From assembly GCA_019720755.1 (NCBI GenBank), contig CP081303.1:2232001-2296000 (forward strand): a DNA stretch of 64,000 nucleotides. Direction: 5' to 3'. The position numbers and the translations under genes were made by a program. Positions 55,200-64,000 of this stretch are shown in pieces. Source of the stretch: Prolixibacteraceae bacterium (GTDB lineage: Bacteria; Bacteroidota; Bacteroidia; Bacteroidales; Prolixibacteraceae). Positions within the stretch are counted from its first letter, which is position 1. Every line of letters begins with the position of its first letter. The notes beneath the pieces were generated by a model, which was not told where the DNA came from, did not search any database, and saw only the letters and a list, made by a program, of their open reading frames with translations.

Positions 55200-56227
55200 A
55201 ATAGCCGTTGTTTTTTGTACCATTGAAGTACATTCACTAATCCATCTGATAAGGAGTATTTAGGATGATAATCCACCTCATGGTATAACATTTCTGTATC
55301 ACAGCCCCAATTATTCGCGATCAACTCTTTCTGTTTATCTCGATTAAGATCAGAAGCTCTTCCTGTCAGTTTTATTTTAAATTCGATCATTTCAACCAAT
55401 CCACGTAGAACAAGAGACGGGATCTTTATCTTGATCGTTTTAACTCCCAATACCTGCTTTACAATGAGCATAAAATCGTGAAGAGTATAATTAAATGAGT
55501 CCGATAAATGATAAACCTTTTGATTGTTTGCGTCAACTGTTAACATTATAATTACTACTACAAGATCCTCCACATGAATAAAAGACAGTTGTTGTTTGGG
55601 AGAGGTCATATAAGGCTCGAATCCCCAACGAATAGCTTTAAAGATCTGTAAGAAACTTTTATCACGTGGCCCATATACAGCAGTAGGTCTAATAATGGTA
55701 GTAGATATCTCTGTTTGCCCTAAAAGAAACTTCTCAGCAGCTCTTTTGCTTCTACCATATGCAGTAATAGGTTCCGGATCTTGATCCTTCGAAATAGGCT
55801 TATTGGTCACTGGATCTCCTGGGCCTACTGCTGCAAGACTACTAATAAAAACAAACTTTGTAGGTCGTTGATGCAGTATTAAAAAACTTTTGTAGAGATT
55901 CCGAGTACCGAAATCATTTACCTCATCAAAATATTGTTGCTTTGATGCGATGGTTACTCCTGCAGCATGAATTACGTAATCTATATTTTCACCTTTCTTC
56001 GATAGTTCATTCCACCTATCAGACATCTGCATCGTGTTTGATAAATCTAATGTAATAAACGTTACTTTTTCGTTATCGAGATGGCCAGTACTACTTGTAC
56101 TCCGAATTCCAGCATACACCTCATGCCCATATTCTAAACATTTTTCAACCAAAGCACTACCAACAAAACCTGTAGCTCCTGTAATGAGTATTGTAGCCAT
56201 AACATTCACTTTTAGTAAGCCCTTCAT
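55196..56227 (-). CDS. NAD-dependent epimerase/dehydratase (CerR-like SDR)
   Basis: An extended SDR of up to 343 residues. The likely start is the internal ATG at 56200, giving MATILITGATGFVGSALVEK with the GATGFVG NAD-binding loop directly at the N-terminus. The catalytic Y/K pair is in ITAYGRSKRAAEKF (YxxxK), and FVFISSLAAVGPGD gives the Ser. The overall form matches 3-beta-HSD/epimerase enzymes acting on lipids. In Caulobacter a similar enzyme (CerR) reduces 3-ketodihydroceramide, as I recall. The neighbours GNAT (55 bp upstream) and DUF4833 (4-bp overlap) suggest the same here. Other sugar or sterol-like substrates cannot be excluded. Confidence 0.85.
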   Translation of the reverse strand: MKGLLKVNVMATILITGATGFVGSALVEKCLEYGHEVYAGIRSTSSTGHLDNEKVTFITLDLSNTMQMSDRWNELSKKGENIDYVIHAAGVTIASKQQYFDEVNDFGTRNLYKSFLILHQRPTKFVFISSLAAVGPGDPVTNKPISKDQDPEPITAYGRSKRAAEKFLLGQTEISTTIIRPTAVYGPRDKSFLQIFKAIRWGFEPYMTSPKQQLSFIHVEDLVVVIIMLTVDANNQKVYHLSDSFNYTLHDFMLIVKQVLGVKTIKIKIPSLVLRGLVEMIEFKIKLTGRASDLNRDKQKELIANNWGCDTEMLYHEVDYHPKYSLSDGLVNVLQWYKKQRLL

Positions 56228-56255
56228 AAAGGATATGAGGGCTTAAATATTTTGA

Positions 56256-57374
56256 TTATATTTTTTTGATATAACAACGTCTTCTTTTATGCTGTTCTCC
56301 ATTGAAGAACTTCCACATTTGATGAATATTCGTATTGTCTTCTAATTCAATATTGGTCTCTGCTTTGGTTATTCCTAAGTCCATAGCTCCTTTAGTAATA
56401 TCGTACATGATAATAGAATTTACTCCTTTCCCTTGATAATCTCTATCCACCGCAATCAGACAAAGGTCTACACAATCACTCTTCTTCATTGCACGGTACA
56501 GATGATAAATCCCTGTAGGCAATAGTTTTCCTTTCGCCTTTTGCAGCGCATCAGTTAGCGAAGGCATTGCAACTCCAGCAGCAACCATTCTATCTTTTTC
56601 GTCAACTACAATACTAATCATATCAAGGTGTACATAACTAAGATAGCACTCCGTATAATACTTTCTCTGCTCCTCATTCAATGACACATAACCATAAAGA
56701 TCGCTGTAACCATTATTGATCAATGAGAAGAATTCATCAGCACGTTCTTTTAACTTCTTATGTGATTTATATTTAACACTTTTAAGTTTATGTATCTTCT
56801 TACAACGGTCTGAAAGCGACTTAATACGTGCAAGAATGTCTGCATCTGGATAGATTAGAAACTCAATCCAATCTGTACTTTTAGAAAACTTTAGCGCATT
56901 AATATGCTTCTCATAATAATCGAAGTTATAGTTTGTAGACATGGTACCGGCCCTATCATGCCCTTCAATAAGCAACCCTTGTCTATCCATATCAGTGAAC
57001 CCCATAGGGCCATGAAGGGTATCCACTCCCTCTTGCTTAAGCCATCTACAAGCTTGTTTCATCAATAGTTCAGACACCTGTATATCATCTACAAAATCGA
57101 ATAGACCGAAACGACCAATCTTTCTATTGGTCTTTTCTTGTTCTCGTGTATTTATAATAGCAGCAATTCGCCCTACAGGTTTTTGATCTTCCCATGCCAT
57201 CCAGTACCTTACACGACAAAACTTTAGAGCCGGATTTCCTTTTCTAAGACTTTTATCTTCATCTATATGAAGAGGGAAAGCCACCTGTTTATTTTCTCTA
57301 TATAAATCTGTATAGAATCTAATAAATTTCTTTATATCCCCTTTGGTTGTGATCTCTCTAATTTCTATAGACAT
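56256..57374 (-). CDS. GNAT-fold acyltransferase, putative bacterial ceramide synthase
   Basis: A 372-residue protein with a GNAT-type acyl-CoA-binding region near the C-terminus (CLIAVDRDYQGKGVNSIIMYDITKGAM split, about 308-335; RDYQGKGVNS resembles the acyl-CoA loop). The N-terminal 200 residues (FPLHIDEDKSLRKGNPALKF, RYWMAWEDQKPVGRIAAIIN, GPMGFTDMDRQGLLIEGHD) recur in proteins of this length across Bacteroidota. No transmembrane segment was seen. It is first in an operon with the CerR-like SDR and DUF4833 genes. The reported Caulobacter bCerS is also a GNAT-like N-acyltransferase, so N-acylation of a sphingoid base is my preferred guess; plain N-acetyltransferase activity is the alternative. 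Confidence 0.75.
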   Translation of the reverse strand: MSIEIREITTKGDIKKFIRFYTDLYRENKQVAFPLHIDEDKSLRKGNPALKFCRVRYWMAWEDQKPVGRIAAIINTREQEKTNRKIGRFGLFDFVDDIQVSELLMKQACRWLKQEGVDTLHGPMGFTDMDRQGLLIEGHDRAGTMSTNYNFDYYEKHINALKFSKSTDWIEFLIYPDADILARIKSLSDRCKKIHKLKSVKYKSHKKLKERADEFFSLINNGYSDLYGYVSLNEEQRKYYTECYLSYVHLDMISIVVDEKDRMVAAGVAMPSLTDALQKAKGKLLPTGIYHLYRAMKKSDCVDLCLIAVDRDYQGKGVNSIIMYDITKGAMDLGITKAETNIELEDNTNIHQMWKFFNGEQHKRRRCYIKKI

Positions 57375-57510
57375 AATTATTTGTTTAATTATATTTTATT
57401 TTAGCCAGATGAGCAGTTATCTAGACAAGTAACATCTGCCATATAGGTCATCATGGTTGTCTATCTTCCATCCACCCTGTAGCCATAGCACACAGAAATT
57501 CTTTATGTAT

Positions 57511-59349
57511 CTATCTTTTATATTTATCAATCCATGCTTTCATAACTGTAATATCTGATTGATAAACATGCTCTTTAGAAAGCAGATTATGTTGTTCTTT
57601 TGGATCTAAATCTAAGTCATAGATTGCAATCATTTTCTCTCCATCATAACGATATAGCATATTATCGAAGATAAATTGATAAGATTCGTTGATAATATTT
57701 ACAGAAAATTTCTTCTCATGAGGATCAAATAGATTATGTCCTGGAACCTCTCTCCTAATTGGGATATTAAGATATCCCATGACGGTAGGAAATATATCTA
57801 TTTGCTGGGCACGCTCCTGACTAACTCCCTTTAATTTTGCACCAGGATCAAAGAAAAGAAGGGGAATGTGATACGCCTTTTCAGAAGTCGCATAATTTTT
57901 ATTCCACGCTTTTATGGAATGGTCTGCTGTAATTACAAAAAGAGTATTGTTGTACCATGACATCTTACTTGCTGTCTCAAAAAACATACGTAATGCATGA
58001 TCTGAATAGGAAATAGTTGGCTCGATACCATCCTTCCCTTCAGGATAAATCCCCTTATACTCTTTAGGAAGTACATAAGGGTTATGTGAAGAGAGAGTAA
58101 ACACAGTAGAAAAAAAAGGTTTCGGTCCATCATCTAACTCTTTGGCCATATAATTCAAATAGGGTTCATCCCAAATTCCCCAAGTTCCATCGAAGTCTGA
58201 TGGAGATGGATATTCATCCAAACCTCTGTAGTTTTGTACCCCACAGAAATTACAAAAATCACGAAATCCCATCGTTGCATTATGGGAACCATGAAAGAAA
58301 TAGGTTTGGTAGCCTAATGAATCCAAACAACTTGGAAGAGATACAATTTTCTCCCTCTTTGGCTGTAATATATATGGGGTTTGCATCGCAGGAATAGCGG
58401 CAAAGATAGCAGGAAGTGCATCCATACTTTTACGTCCATTAGCAGAGGCTTTGGTATAATAATAGCTATCAAGCATCAGAGAATCTAAAAAAGGCATATA
58501 TCCAGGACTTGTGGGATTCAGACGATTAGAAGCCTCTGCAGTAAAACTCTCTAATATAATTATCACTACATTCTTCTTTTTCACCTCATCTTCTATTCCT
58601 TTCGTCCTATTTCGACCATTTTCTCTTTCACAATCTCCTATTCTAATATAGTGTTGGGAATAACTCTCAATCAGACTATAAGCCGAATTCAATGAAATAG
58701 ATGCAGCAATAGGGTCTTCGGTAAGCTCCACGGCATCTATAGTCTCTAATTGTGGGGCAAAGATATTTAAGTGACTTTTTATTCCGATTCCCCATAATAG
58801 TAGAAAACATAGAAGATATACCCATTTGTTCTTCTTCATTTCTATCTGCTTCGATTGATTATATCTAGAATAAGCGTAACGAAAAATAGAAATTAATGCA
58901 AATAGTAGAACGCCTAATAGTAAAAAACCATACCAATATGTTATAAGAAATTCAACTCCTAATGTGTCCATATTTGCCTGTGTCCCTAGATAATCAAAGA
59001 TTGAATAGGTCATTCTTTTTAAGGTAAAAGGAAAATAAAACACATCCACAAGGTTCGCTATGATGATCAGTGTATTAGCCCCAACAAATAAACTTGTTAA
59101 AAGATATTTAAACCACCTCTTTGATAAAATATGATCAGATAAAAGCAGAAACATCGCTAAAGGTGTATTTACAAGAAATATTGTAGCTATATCATACCGC
59201 CCTCCTAATAAAAAGCAATAAATCAGCTGATTTAAAGGAATATTTTGGAACAGCGAAAAGCTATATATGAAAAATAGGATTCGACAAAGTAAAAGGATAG
59301 CAGTCATCGCTATCATTAAAAATAAAACTCTCTTTATACGCTTAATCAT
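57511..59349 (-). CDS. LtaS-like membrane phosphotransferase (sulfatase superfamily)
   Basis: A 612-residue inner-membrane protein with five N-terminal transmembrane segments (about 8-30, 42-70, 82-103, 138-158, 176-192) and a periplasmic alkaline-phosphatase-superfamily domain (about 255-610). Catalytic landmarks: E267 in IIILESFTAE, S308 in NGRKSMDALPAI at the nucleophile position (Thr in S. aureus LtaS), YFFHGSHNATMGF, and the metal ligands in ITADHSIKAW. Such enzymes move phosphoglycerol or phosphoethanolamine onto polymers or lipids. It lies 136 bp upstream of the GNAT-SDR-DUF4833 operon on the same strand, so a head-group transfer to a lipid, perhaps ceramide, is possible. Exact donor and acceptor are unknown. 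Confidence 0.85.
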   Translation of the reverse strand: MIKRIKRVLFLMIAMTAILLLCRILFFIYSFSLFQNIPLNQLIYCFLLGGRYDIATIFLVNTPLAMFLLLSDHILSKRWFKYLLTSLFVGANTLIIIANLVDVFYFPFTLKRMTYSIFDYLGTQANMDTLGVEFLITYWYGFLLLGVLLFALISIFRYAYSRYNQSKQIEMKKNKWVYLLCFLLLWGIGIKSHLNIFAPQLETIDAVELTEDPIAASISLNSAYSLIESYSQHYIRIGDCERENGRNRTKGIEDEVKKKNVVIIILESFTAEASNRLNPTSPGYMPFLDSLMLDSYYYTKASANGRKSMDALPAIFAAIPAMQTPYILQPKREKIVSLPSCLDSLGYQTYFFHGSHNATMGFRDFCNFCGVQNYRGLDEYPSPSDFDGTWGIWDEPYLNYMAKELDDGPKPFFSTVFTLSSHNPYVLPKEYKGIYPEGKDGIEPTISYSDHALRMFFETASKMSWYNNTLFVITADHSIKAWNKNYATSEKAYHIPLLFFDPGAKLKGVSQERAQQIDIFPTVMGYLNIPIRREVPGHNLFDPHEKKFSVNIINESYQFIFDNMLYRYDGEKMIAIYDLDLDPKEQHNLLSKEHVYQSDITVMKAWIDKYKR

Positions 59350-60256
59350 TCTTTACTTTAATTTAATTGTACTTAGTTTGGCTCTTTCACTATAGAAGTA
59401 GTGCATCATTATGTTATTTATTCTCCATTTCACCTTTTCATTGAGCCGGAATCTAATAAATAAAGGAAGTTGAGATAGAGGGAGATTATTTGCCATAGCT
59501 TTATCCGAAAGGTCTGTGACATGTTATTCTTTTCAACAACTTCCACAAACACAGTGGTAAATATGTTAAAGATATAGCTAGTATGTTTGATAATATTAAT
59601 ATTTTTAAATCAATGGATTAGCTAATAAAAAAAATATAGCTGATACTTAGAACCGTGTTTTCGAACTGTAATTTGTTATTTCAGCCCCAATATAGGGATT
59701 GTTCATGATTAAATTACCGTTATTAACTTAATTTTAATACAACAATAATTAATTTATTTTCACAATACAAATACAAAGTTCTTCGAAACCACAATAGAGT
59801 AATATATTTTTAATTGTTAAACACAGCAAGTATATGCCTCTAGAGAAATAAGCAAAAAACGGAGAAAGATTTATATGAAGTAGCAATAGACTCATCATTA
59901 TGATCTCAATAAAAAGGTTGAGGCTTAGACCATTTATAATGGAAAGACGTAGTCTTAAAAAGAAAGAAGATTATGGATTACAGCAACTCTACAAAATAAA
60001 CGAATAATCGATTACTATATTGTGGGATATATCATAAAGTCAATAAAAAAGACAATGAATTACTTTTCAGCCATTTCATAGGAGATAGTTTTCTGTTATT
60101 TAAATTATAAGAAACATCATTAGTTTAAAGGGGAAGATTCATAGAGCATTGAAAGACAATTGAACTTAGATATGTTGGGACATTACGTTTTCCTATTTTT
60201 TTGCAGATAGCATGACCTTCAAGGAAAGAAAAGGACTAAAAACACAGACAAAAAGA
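59350..60256. other. Intergenic region, 0.9 kb, no gene seen
   Basis: The longest gene-free stretch apart from the 3.6-5 kb region. It lies upstream of the LtaS-like gene and downstream of the second PL8 gene (both minus strand). It is very AT-rich with no open frame above about 60 codons that looks like protein, and no tRNA-like or hairpin-rich structure I could identify. It may hold the LtaS promoter near its left end. Confidence 0.5.
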
Positions 60257-60282
60257 AGGCATCCAAATGAATATGGATGCCT
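60250..60282 (-). terminator. Intrinsic terminator after the second PL8 lyase gene
   Basis: AGGCATCCA (60257-60265) pairs with TGGATGCCT (60274-60282) with an 8-nt loop; on the minus strand it is followed by TC and a run of T (plus-strand A-run at 60250-60254). It starts 8 bp after the stop at 60290. Confidence 0.85.
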
Positions 60283-60289
60283 AAATATT

Positions 60290-63127
60290 TTATTTCAATT
60301 GAAAAACATCAAAACGGGTGATCTTCATATGATTATTCACAGTTCTAAATCCAAAATAACCATGTTTCAAAGGAGTTGGATCGTACATCTCATAGACTAA
60401 GATACCATCCTTCTTATATCGTACCCAATGACCACGAACCTCAACCCTTACAGTACTTTTTTTATTTGGAACAATATGATATGGTTTCGTTCTATAATCA
60501 TACTCTAAAGGCATTGGTCTATCGAAGTTACCGGTATATTTACGAAACCTTGATCTTGAATTATCATGCCCACCAAAACCGACATAATATAATTCTAACT
60601 CATTATAATCATAAAACTTACCAACCCTTTTAGGAGTCGGGTTGAAAAAATCTTTCTGTCTTGAATCTTGTGCCATCCAGAAACAGTTCAGATCACTTAC
60701 TCTATCATGTTTCCCTCCATTAGAGATCACCACGACATCATACTCTACGGCAATATCTCCATGCAGCTCTTTTTTAAACCAAATAGTACATCCTTTCTCA
60801 TCCTCTATCTCCATTTCTCCATCTTTCACAGTAACATAGTTTCCCTTATACTGTTCAATTTGCCAATGTTTGTCACTCTTTAGCATATTGGTATATAGTA
60901 GATCTTGAGTCGCTTGAGAGATCTGTTTTAAGTAAGGATAGAAACGAGAAGATTGCTTCCCTGCCCAATCTCCCATCTCAATAGGAACCTCTAAAACAAA
61001 CTCTCCCTTATTAGCAGAAGGACGAGCAAACAAATTCGTTTTCATCTCTCTATTTACAGTAACAAAGACTTGACTCTGTGACTGCAATGGATCTGCAGCA
61101 ACAATCTCAACTCCATTCTCTTTTTCTTGACAAATAAGAATTACTGGTTTATCAACAGAAAGAATCAATCCTGAAGGAAGAGTCAATGACCCTGCATGAT
61201 AGAATACAGCCTGGGTCTGATTACGATGACTACTATACACTGCCTGTACCACATCTGTGTTTGCTACCACTTTTAATGAGGTCTCAGTAAGTTGGGCCTG
61301 CATATCCAATGGAACAATTGTCGGAAAGATGGTATAACAATATTTCCCTTGATCGGTATTGTCAATTGAAAGAGAGAAAATCGCACACCTTTCAACATCT
61401 CCTTCCTTATACACTTTATCCAACAGACTCCAATCACCACTCTTCTGTGTAGCTTCTAAAGAGACAAAAACGGGAGAATTATCTTGAGGCTCGATTAGAT
61501 ATCCTACACCATCCTGAATAAACCAACTATTCTCTTTCACCTCAAAAACTTTAGAAATAGACTCTCCTCTCTTTATCTTTCCTTCCACGCCATTAACTCG
61601 ATAAAGAATATCGCTTCTCCATATAGCCTGATTAATGTTTGTGGAAACATTATAATCAGAGAAGCTCTTCTTTCTAATACTATTTCCTGTAAAAAGGATC
61701 TGGTCTTTTTCATAGAAATAGGCCTTATTCGCAAGTATATTCGAGAAAGCATTCTCTCTATCTTGCTGAAAAGCAGCAATGGCCTGATAACCATGAACCA
61801 AACCTCCAGCAAATTTATTGACACTCTTATTATTTCTTCCCCAATCAACCAGCGGGATATCTTTTTGAGACTTAACCTCGGCTGTTGTTCCTGGAAGATT
61901 TTGATAATTCAAAGCCACCTTCACTTTGTTATACTCATCACCACTCTTTACTACAAAGAACGAACCATCTCCAAAATGATAATTCTTCATTCCATTACCA
62001 TTCCCACTCTCAGGGCCTGTTGTTCTGGCTGATCGCATCTTTAATGAAGTAAAGTATCGATCTTCGCGATATACCATTAAACTACTATCATAAAAATAGT
62101 TTGCTCTATAAGGATAGCGATCATTCTTAATCTGCTCCACTAATGCAGACAACTCTTGATTGCGATTTAGATTATCTCCCCCTATAGATTGAAGTCTTTT
62201 AATATATTGAATTAGGTGACGAGGTTGATTAGAACTTCCCTTTTTAGTAGTATGTCTTCCCAAAACATGATAATCCGAGAAATTACGATAGTAATGACTA
62301 GACAAACCATCTAAAATTGCATTTTGTATCGTACAAAGAGCCTTAGGGGTCAACTCCCATTTAGTCCCTTGGGTTCGTTTCCCATAATTTAAGACATCAT
62401 GCAACCAACTTGTACCATAACCAATCCAGTAATCTTGACCTGAACCTCCATTATGTTGCCACCATGAATTATCTGATTGCAGTCCCAGCCCTTGATTATG
62501 ATAGCTTGAGGTAAAATGAACTTGTTCGTATACATGTCTCATTGCAACAGTATCACGACTTAAAGCCACATAACCCAACATGCCATCTAGTCGATAACCA
62601 ACATTGGCTCCTTGGTACGTATCCACATTGATACGACTACCAAAAGAACCTTCTGCAATCGTAGCCATATTTTGAACAAGAGAGGCATACTTTTCACCAT
62701 CAATATCCTCCAATAATAGTCCTAATACAGAAGCCATACGAGGCTCTTCGAAAGCTCTTTTTGTCCAATTCGTTGAAATAATATGATTCTGACACCAGTA
62801 ATCAACAGCAGAAATGATACGTCTTTTTTCTTTTGAAGAGACATCACTTGAATGAGAATACCAATATTGAACCATTGGTAAAAGATATCGACGAAGTGTA
62901 CTAGCATCACTTTTACGATCCTCAAGGCTACCATCCTTTGCAATTAGTTTTACCGTAGAGTTAAAATCAATCTCTACTTTTGGATAAATACGTGCATCTT
63001 GAAGCACCTTATCATGAAGTGTTTTAAGGGAACTTTCCTGAGCATTTGCAGGGGAAACAAAAGCAAAAGAAGCAAATATTATCACTCCTATTGACAATTG
63101 TCTAATGACTTTTTGAATATGCACCAT
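60290..63127 (-). CDS. PL8-type polysaccharide lyase with C-terminal DUF6250-like domain
   Basis: A 945-residue secreted lyase with signal peptide ending VSPANAQ. The toroid domain holds N175 (YQGANVGYRLDG), H225 (SDNSWWQHNGG), Y237 (YWIGYGTSW) and R291 (YHVLGRHTTKKG). The Y-R spacing of 54 again equals that of chondroitin AC lyase; the H-Y spacing is 12, three longer than usual. PL8 beta domains follow (RTTGPESGNGNG about 380, to about 735). Residues about 760-945 (KHWQIEQYKGNYVTVKDGEMEIE ... GCTIWFKKEL ... LNCFWMAQD ... HGYFGFRTVNNHMKITRFDVFQLK) form an extra beta-sandwich resembling DUF6250 of other glycan enzymes. There is no T9SS tail, so it is probably periplasmic. The substrate is a uronate polymer or oligomer. 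Confidence 0.85.
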   Translation of the reverse strand: MVHIQKVIRQLSIGVIIFASFAFVSPANAQESSLKTLHDKVLQDARIYPKVEIDFNSTVKLIAKDGSLEDRKSDASTLRRYLLPMVQYWYSHSSDVSSKEKRRIISAVDYWCQNHIISTNWTKRAFEEPRMASVLGLLLEDIDGEKYASLVQNMATIAEGSFGSRINVDTYQGANVGYRLDGMLGYVALSRDTVAMRHVYEQVHFTSSYHNQGLGLQSDNSWWQHNGGSGQDYWIGYGTSWLHDVLNYGKRTQGTKWELTPKALCTIQNAILDGLSSHYYRNFSDYHVLGRHTTKKGSSNQPRHLIQYIKRLQSIGGDNLNRNQELSALVEQIKNDRYPYRANYFYDSSLMVYREDRYFTSLKMRSARTTGPESGNGNGMKNYHFGDGSFFVVKSGDEYNKVKVALNYQNLPGTTAEVKSQKDIPLVDWGRNNKSVNKFAGGLVHGYQAIAAFQQDRENAFSNILANKAYFYEKDQILFTGNSIRKKSFSDYNVSTNINQAIWRSDILYRVNGVEGKIKRGESISKVFEVKENSWFIQDGVGYLIEPQDNSPVFVSLEATQKSGDWSLLDKVYKEGDVERCAIFSLSIDNTDQGKYCYTIFPTIVPLDMQAQLTETSLKVVANTDVVQAVYSSHRNQTQAVFYHAGSLTLPSGLILSVDKPVILICQEKENGVEIVAADPLQSQSQVFVTVNREMKTNLFARPSANKGEFVLEVPIEMGDWAGKQSSRFYPYLKQISQATQDLLYTNMLKSDKHWQIEQYKGNYVTVKDGEMEIEDEKGCTIWFKKELHGDIAVEYDVVVISNGGKHDRVSDLNCFWMAQDSRQKDFFNPTPKRVGKFYDYNELELYYVGFGGHDNSRSRFRKYTGNFDRPMPLEYDYRTKPYHIVPNKKSTVRVEVRGHWVRYKKDGILVYEMYDPTPLKHGYFGFRTVNNHMKITRFDVFQLK

Positions 63128-63319
63128 ATCTAGACTTAGTTTATTGTTTCAGTTTTATCAATTAAATTCACTGTTATAGTTTACACTATCTTGAAACAAC
63201 ACATCATCGGTATTTCAAAATAACATAAATACAATAATACAAATTTGATCTTGGCTACTAAAATAATAAACTACGGTTCGAACTAGTTTTGAACGATCCA
63301 ATACGATAACCGAATATTT

Positions 63320-63928
63320 TTATCCTATTTGATGTGACTCAATATTTGTTTTTGGTTCTTCTCCCTTCATCAATCTAATAATATTCTTCCGATGACGAAT
63401 GACTACAACCATACATAAGGCAGAAGTAAATATTATTTGTTTCGGATCCTGTACTACAATCAAAGAACTCAATATCCAACTTATACTCATCGACATAGAA
63501 CTCATCGAAACAAAGTGCGAAAATTTCTTAACTAAAAAATAGACTCCAATTCCAATCGCTACAGATATAGGTAGTATACATACCAATGCACCAATAGAGG
63601 TATTAACCCCTTTGCCTCCTTTAAATAGGAGAAATATAGAGAAACAGTGACCTACTACTGTAGCAAAAGCAACACGATAAACCAAAACATGATGAATATC
63701 GAAACGATACAAAATAAGCGCAACAGGCACAAGTCCTTTTAACATATCAAGAATCTGAATCCATAAAGCAAATGATTTGCTAGTAAATCGACCTACATTT
63801 GTTGAACCGATATTTCCACTTCCTTTAGTTCGTATATCAAACCCATAGACTAATTTAGTAATCCATAATCCAAAAGGGACCGAACCTATTAGATAAGCAA
63901 GGAAGACGATTAACCATTCACTATTCAT
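63320..63928 (-). CDS. plsY: Acyl-phosphate:glycerol-3-phosphate acyltransferase PlsY
   Basis: A 202-residue inner-membrane enzyme that acylates glycerol-3-phosphate from acyl-phosphate, the first step of phospholipid synthesis. PlsY motifs are all visible: YLIGSVPFGLW (about 12-22), TKGSGNIGSTNVGR (about 34-47), GHCFSIFLLFKGGKGVNTSIG (split, about 93-113) and a final RHRKNIIRLMKGEE. There are about five to six hydrophobic segments. Length is normal. It reads in the same direction as the upstream lyase and lipid genes but is separate. The 72 bp to the window end show only an AT-rich leader. Confidence 0.95.
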   Translation of the reverse strand: MNSEWLIVFLAYLIGSVPFGLWITKLVYGFDIRTKGSGNIGSTNVGRFTSKSFALWIQILDMLKGLVPVALILYRFDIHHVLVYRVAFATVVGHCFSIFLLFKGGKGVNTSIGALVCILPISVAIGIGVYFLVKKFSHFVSMSSMSMSISWILSSLIVVQDPKQIIFTSALCMVVVIRHRKNIIRLMKGEEPKTNIESHQIG

Positions 63929-64000
63929 AGCAATAAGATTTTAGGTATACTGTTAAATTAACAAGAACACTATTTAAATATATTGAATCGACGAGGGAAA

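Noticed and set aside
1-64000. Search by eye for tRNA, rRNA, riboswitches and SusC/SusD genes
   Set aside because: No cloverleaf, rRNA stretch or recognised riboswitch was found in the intergenic regions, and no SusC-like or SusD-like protein is among the open frames.

Overview
The window looks like chromosomal DNA of an AT-rich marine Bacteroidota, probably in the Marinilabiliales/Prolixibacteraceae area. The phylum call rests on type IX secretion (T9SS) C-terminal sorting domains on three large proteins, many short lipoprotein signals, an UpxY-type NusG paralogue, a CerR/ceramide-synthase-like gene set, TAnnTTTG-type promoter boxes, weak ribosome binding sites, and secreted PL8 lyases, S1 sulfatases and a GH92 enzyme. 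The genus cannot be fixed from the sequence alone.

Layout. 1-1.9 kb: an IS66 transposase remnant cut by an intact IS3-family element, then short repeats. 1.9-3.6 kb: an S1 sulfatase lipoprotein with an odd C-terminal beta-helix stub. 3.6-5 kb: repeat-rich non-coding DNA. 5-12.5 kb: one giant secreted protein with three 347-residue GLUG-type modules, 15 near-identical Ig-like repeats plus one divergent repeat, and a T9SS tail. 12.7-14.2 kb: an IS4-family element. 14.4-27.8 kb: mostly housekeeping genes (universal stress protein, pheA, flavodoxin, an aminotransferase followed by a four-subunit 2-oxoacid:ferredoxin oxidoreductase, three envelope proteins, transketolase, aroC). 27.9-30.2 kb: GH92 alpha-mannosidase-like lipoprotein. 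30.5-36 kb: a five-LysM protein with a periplasmic-binding-like domain, and an AraC regulator/outer-membrane barrel/alpha-beta hydrolase operon. 36.6-41.6 kb: esterase, SDR protein, orphan UpxY, LacI regulator. 40.8-45 kb: a T9SS cargo/outer-membrane barrel pair. 45-49.4 kb: MFS transporter and a UvrD-type helicase with a built-in DnaQ-like exonuclease. 49.6-63.1 kb: two PL8-type lyases and a second sulfatase, with a lipid gene block between them (LtaS-like transferase, GNAT, SDR, DUF4833) that resembles bacterial ceramide synthesis. The window ends with plsY.

How genes work together. The two PL8 lyases, two S1 sulfatases and GH92 suggest outer-surface breakdown of sulfated, uronate-containing polysaccharides or glycans (glycosaminoglycan-like). 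No SusC/SusD pair lies in the window, so this is scattered accessory capacity and not one canonical PUL. The aminotransferase-Kor/Vor operon suggests ferredoxin-linked 2-oxoacid metabolism. The GNAT-SDR-DUF4833 operon suggests sphingolipid synthesis, with serine palmitoyltransferase encoded elsewhere. Transcription units are often closed by clear intrinsic terminators, including a perfect 50-bp palindrome between aroC and GH92. I saw no rRNA, tRNA or CRISPR array.
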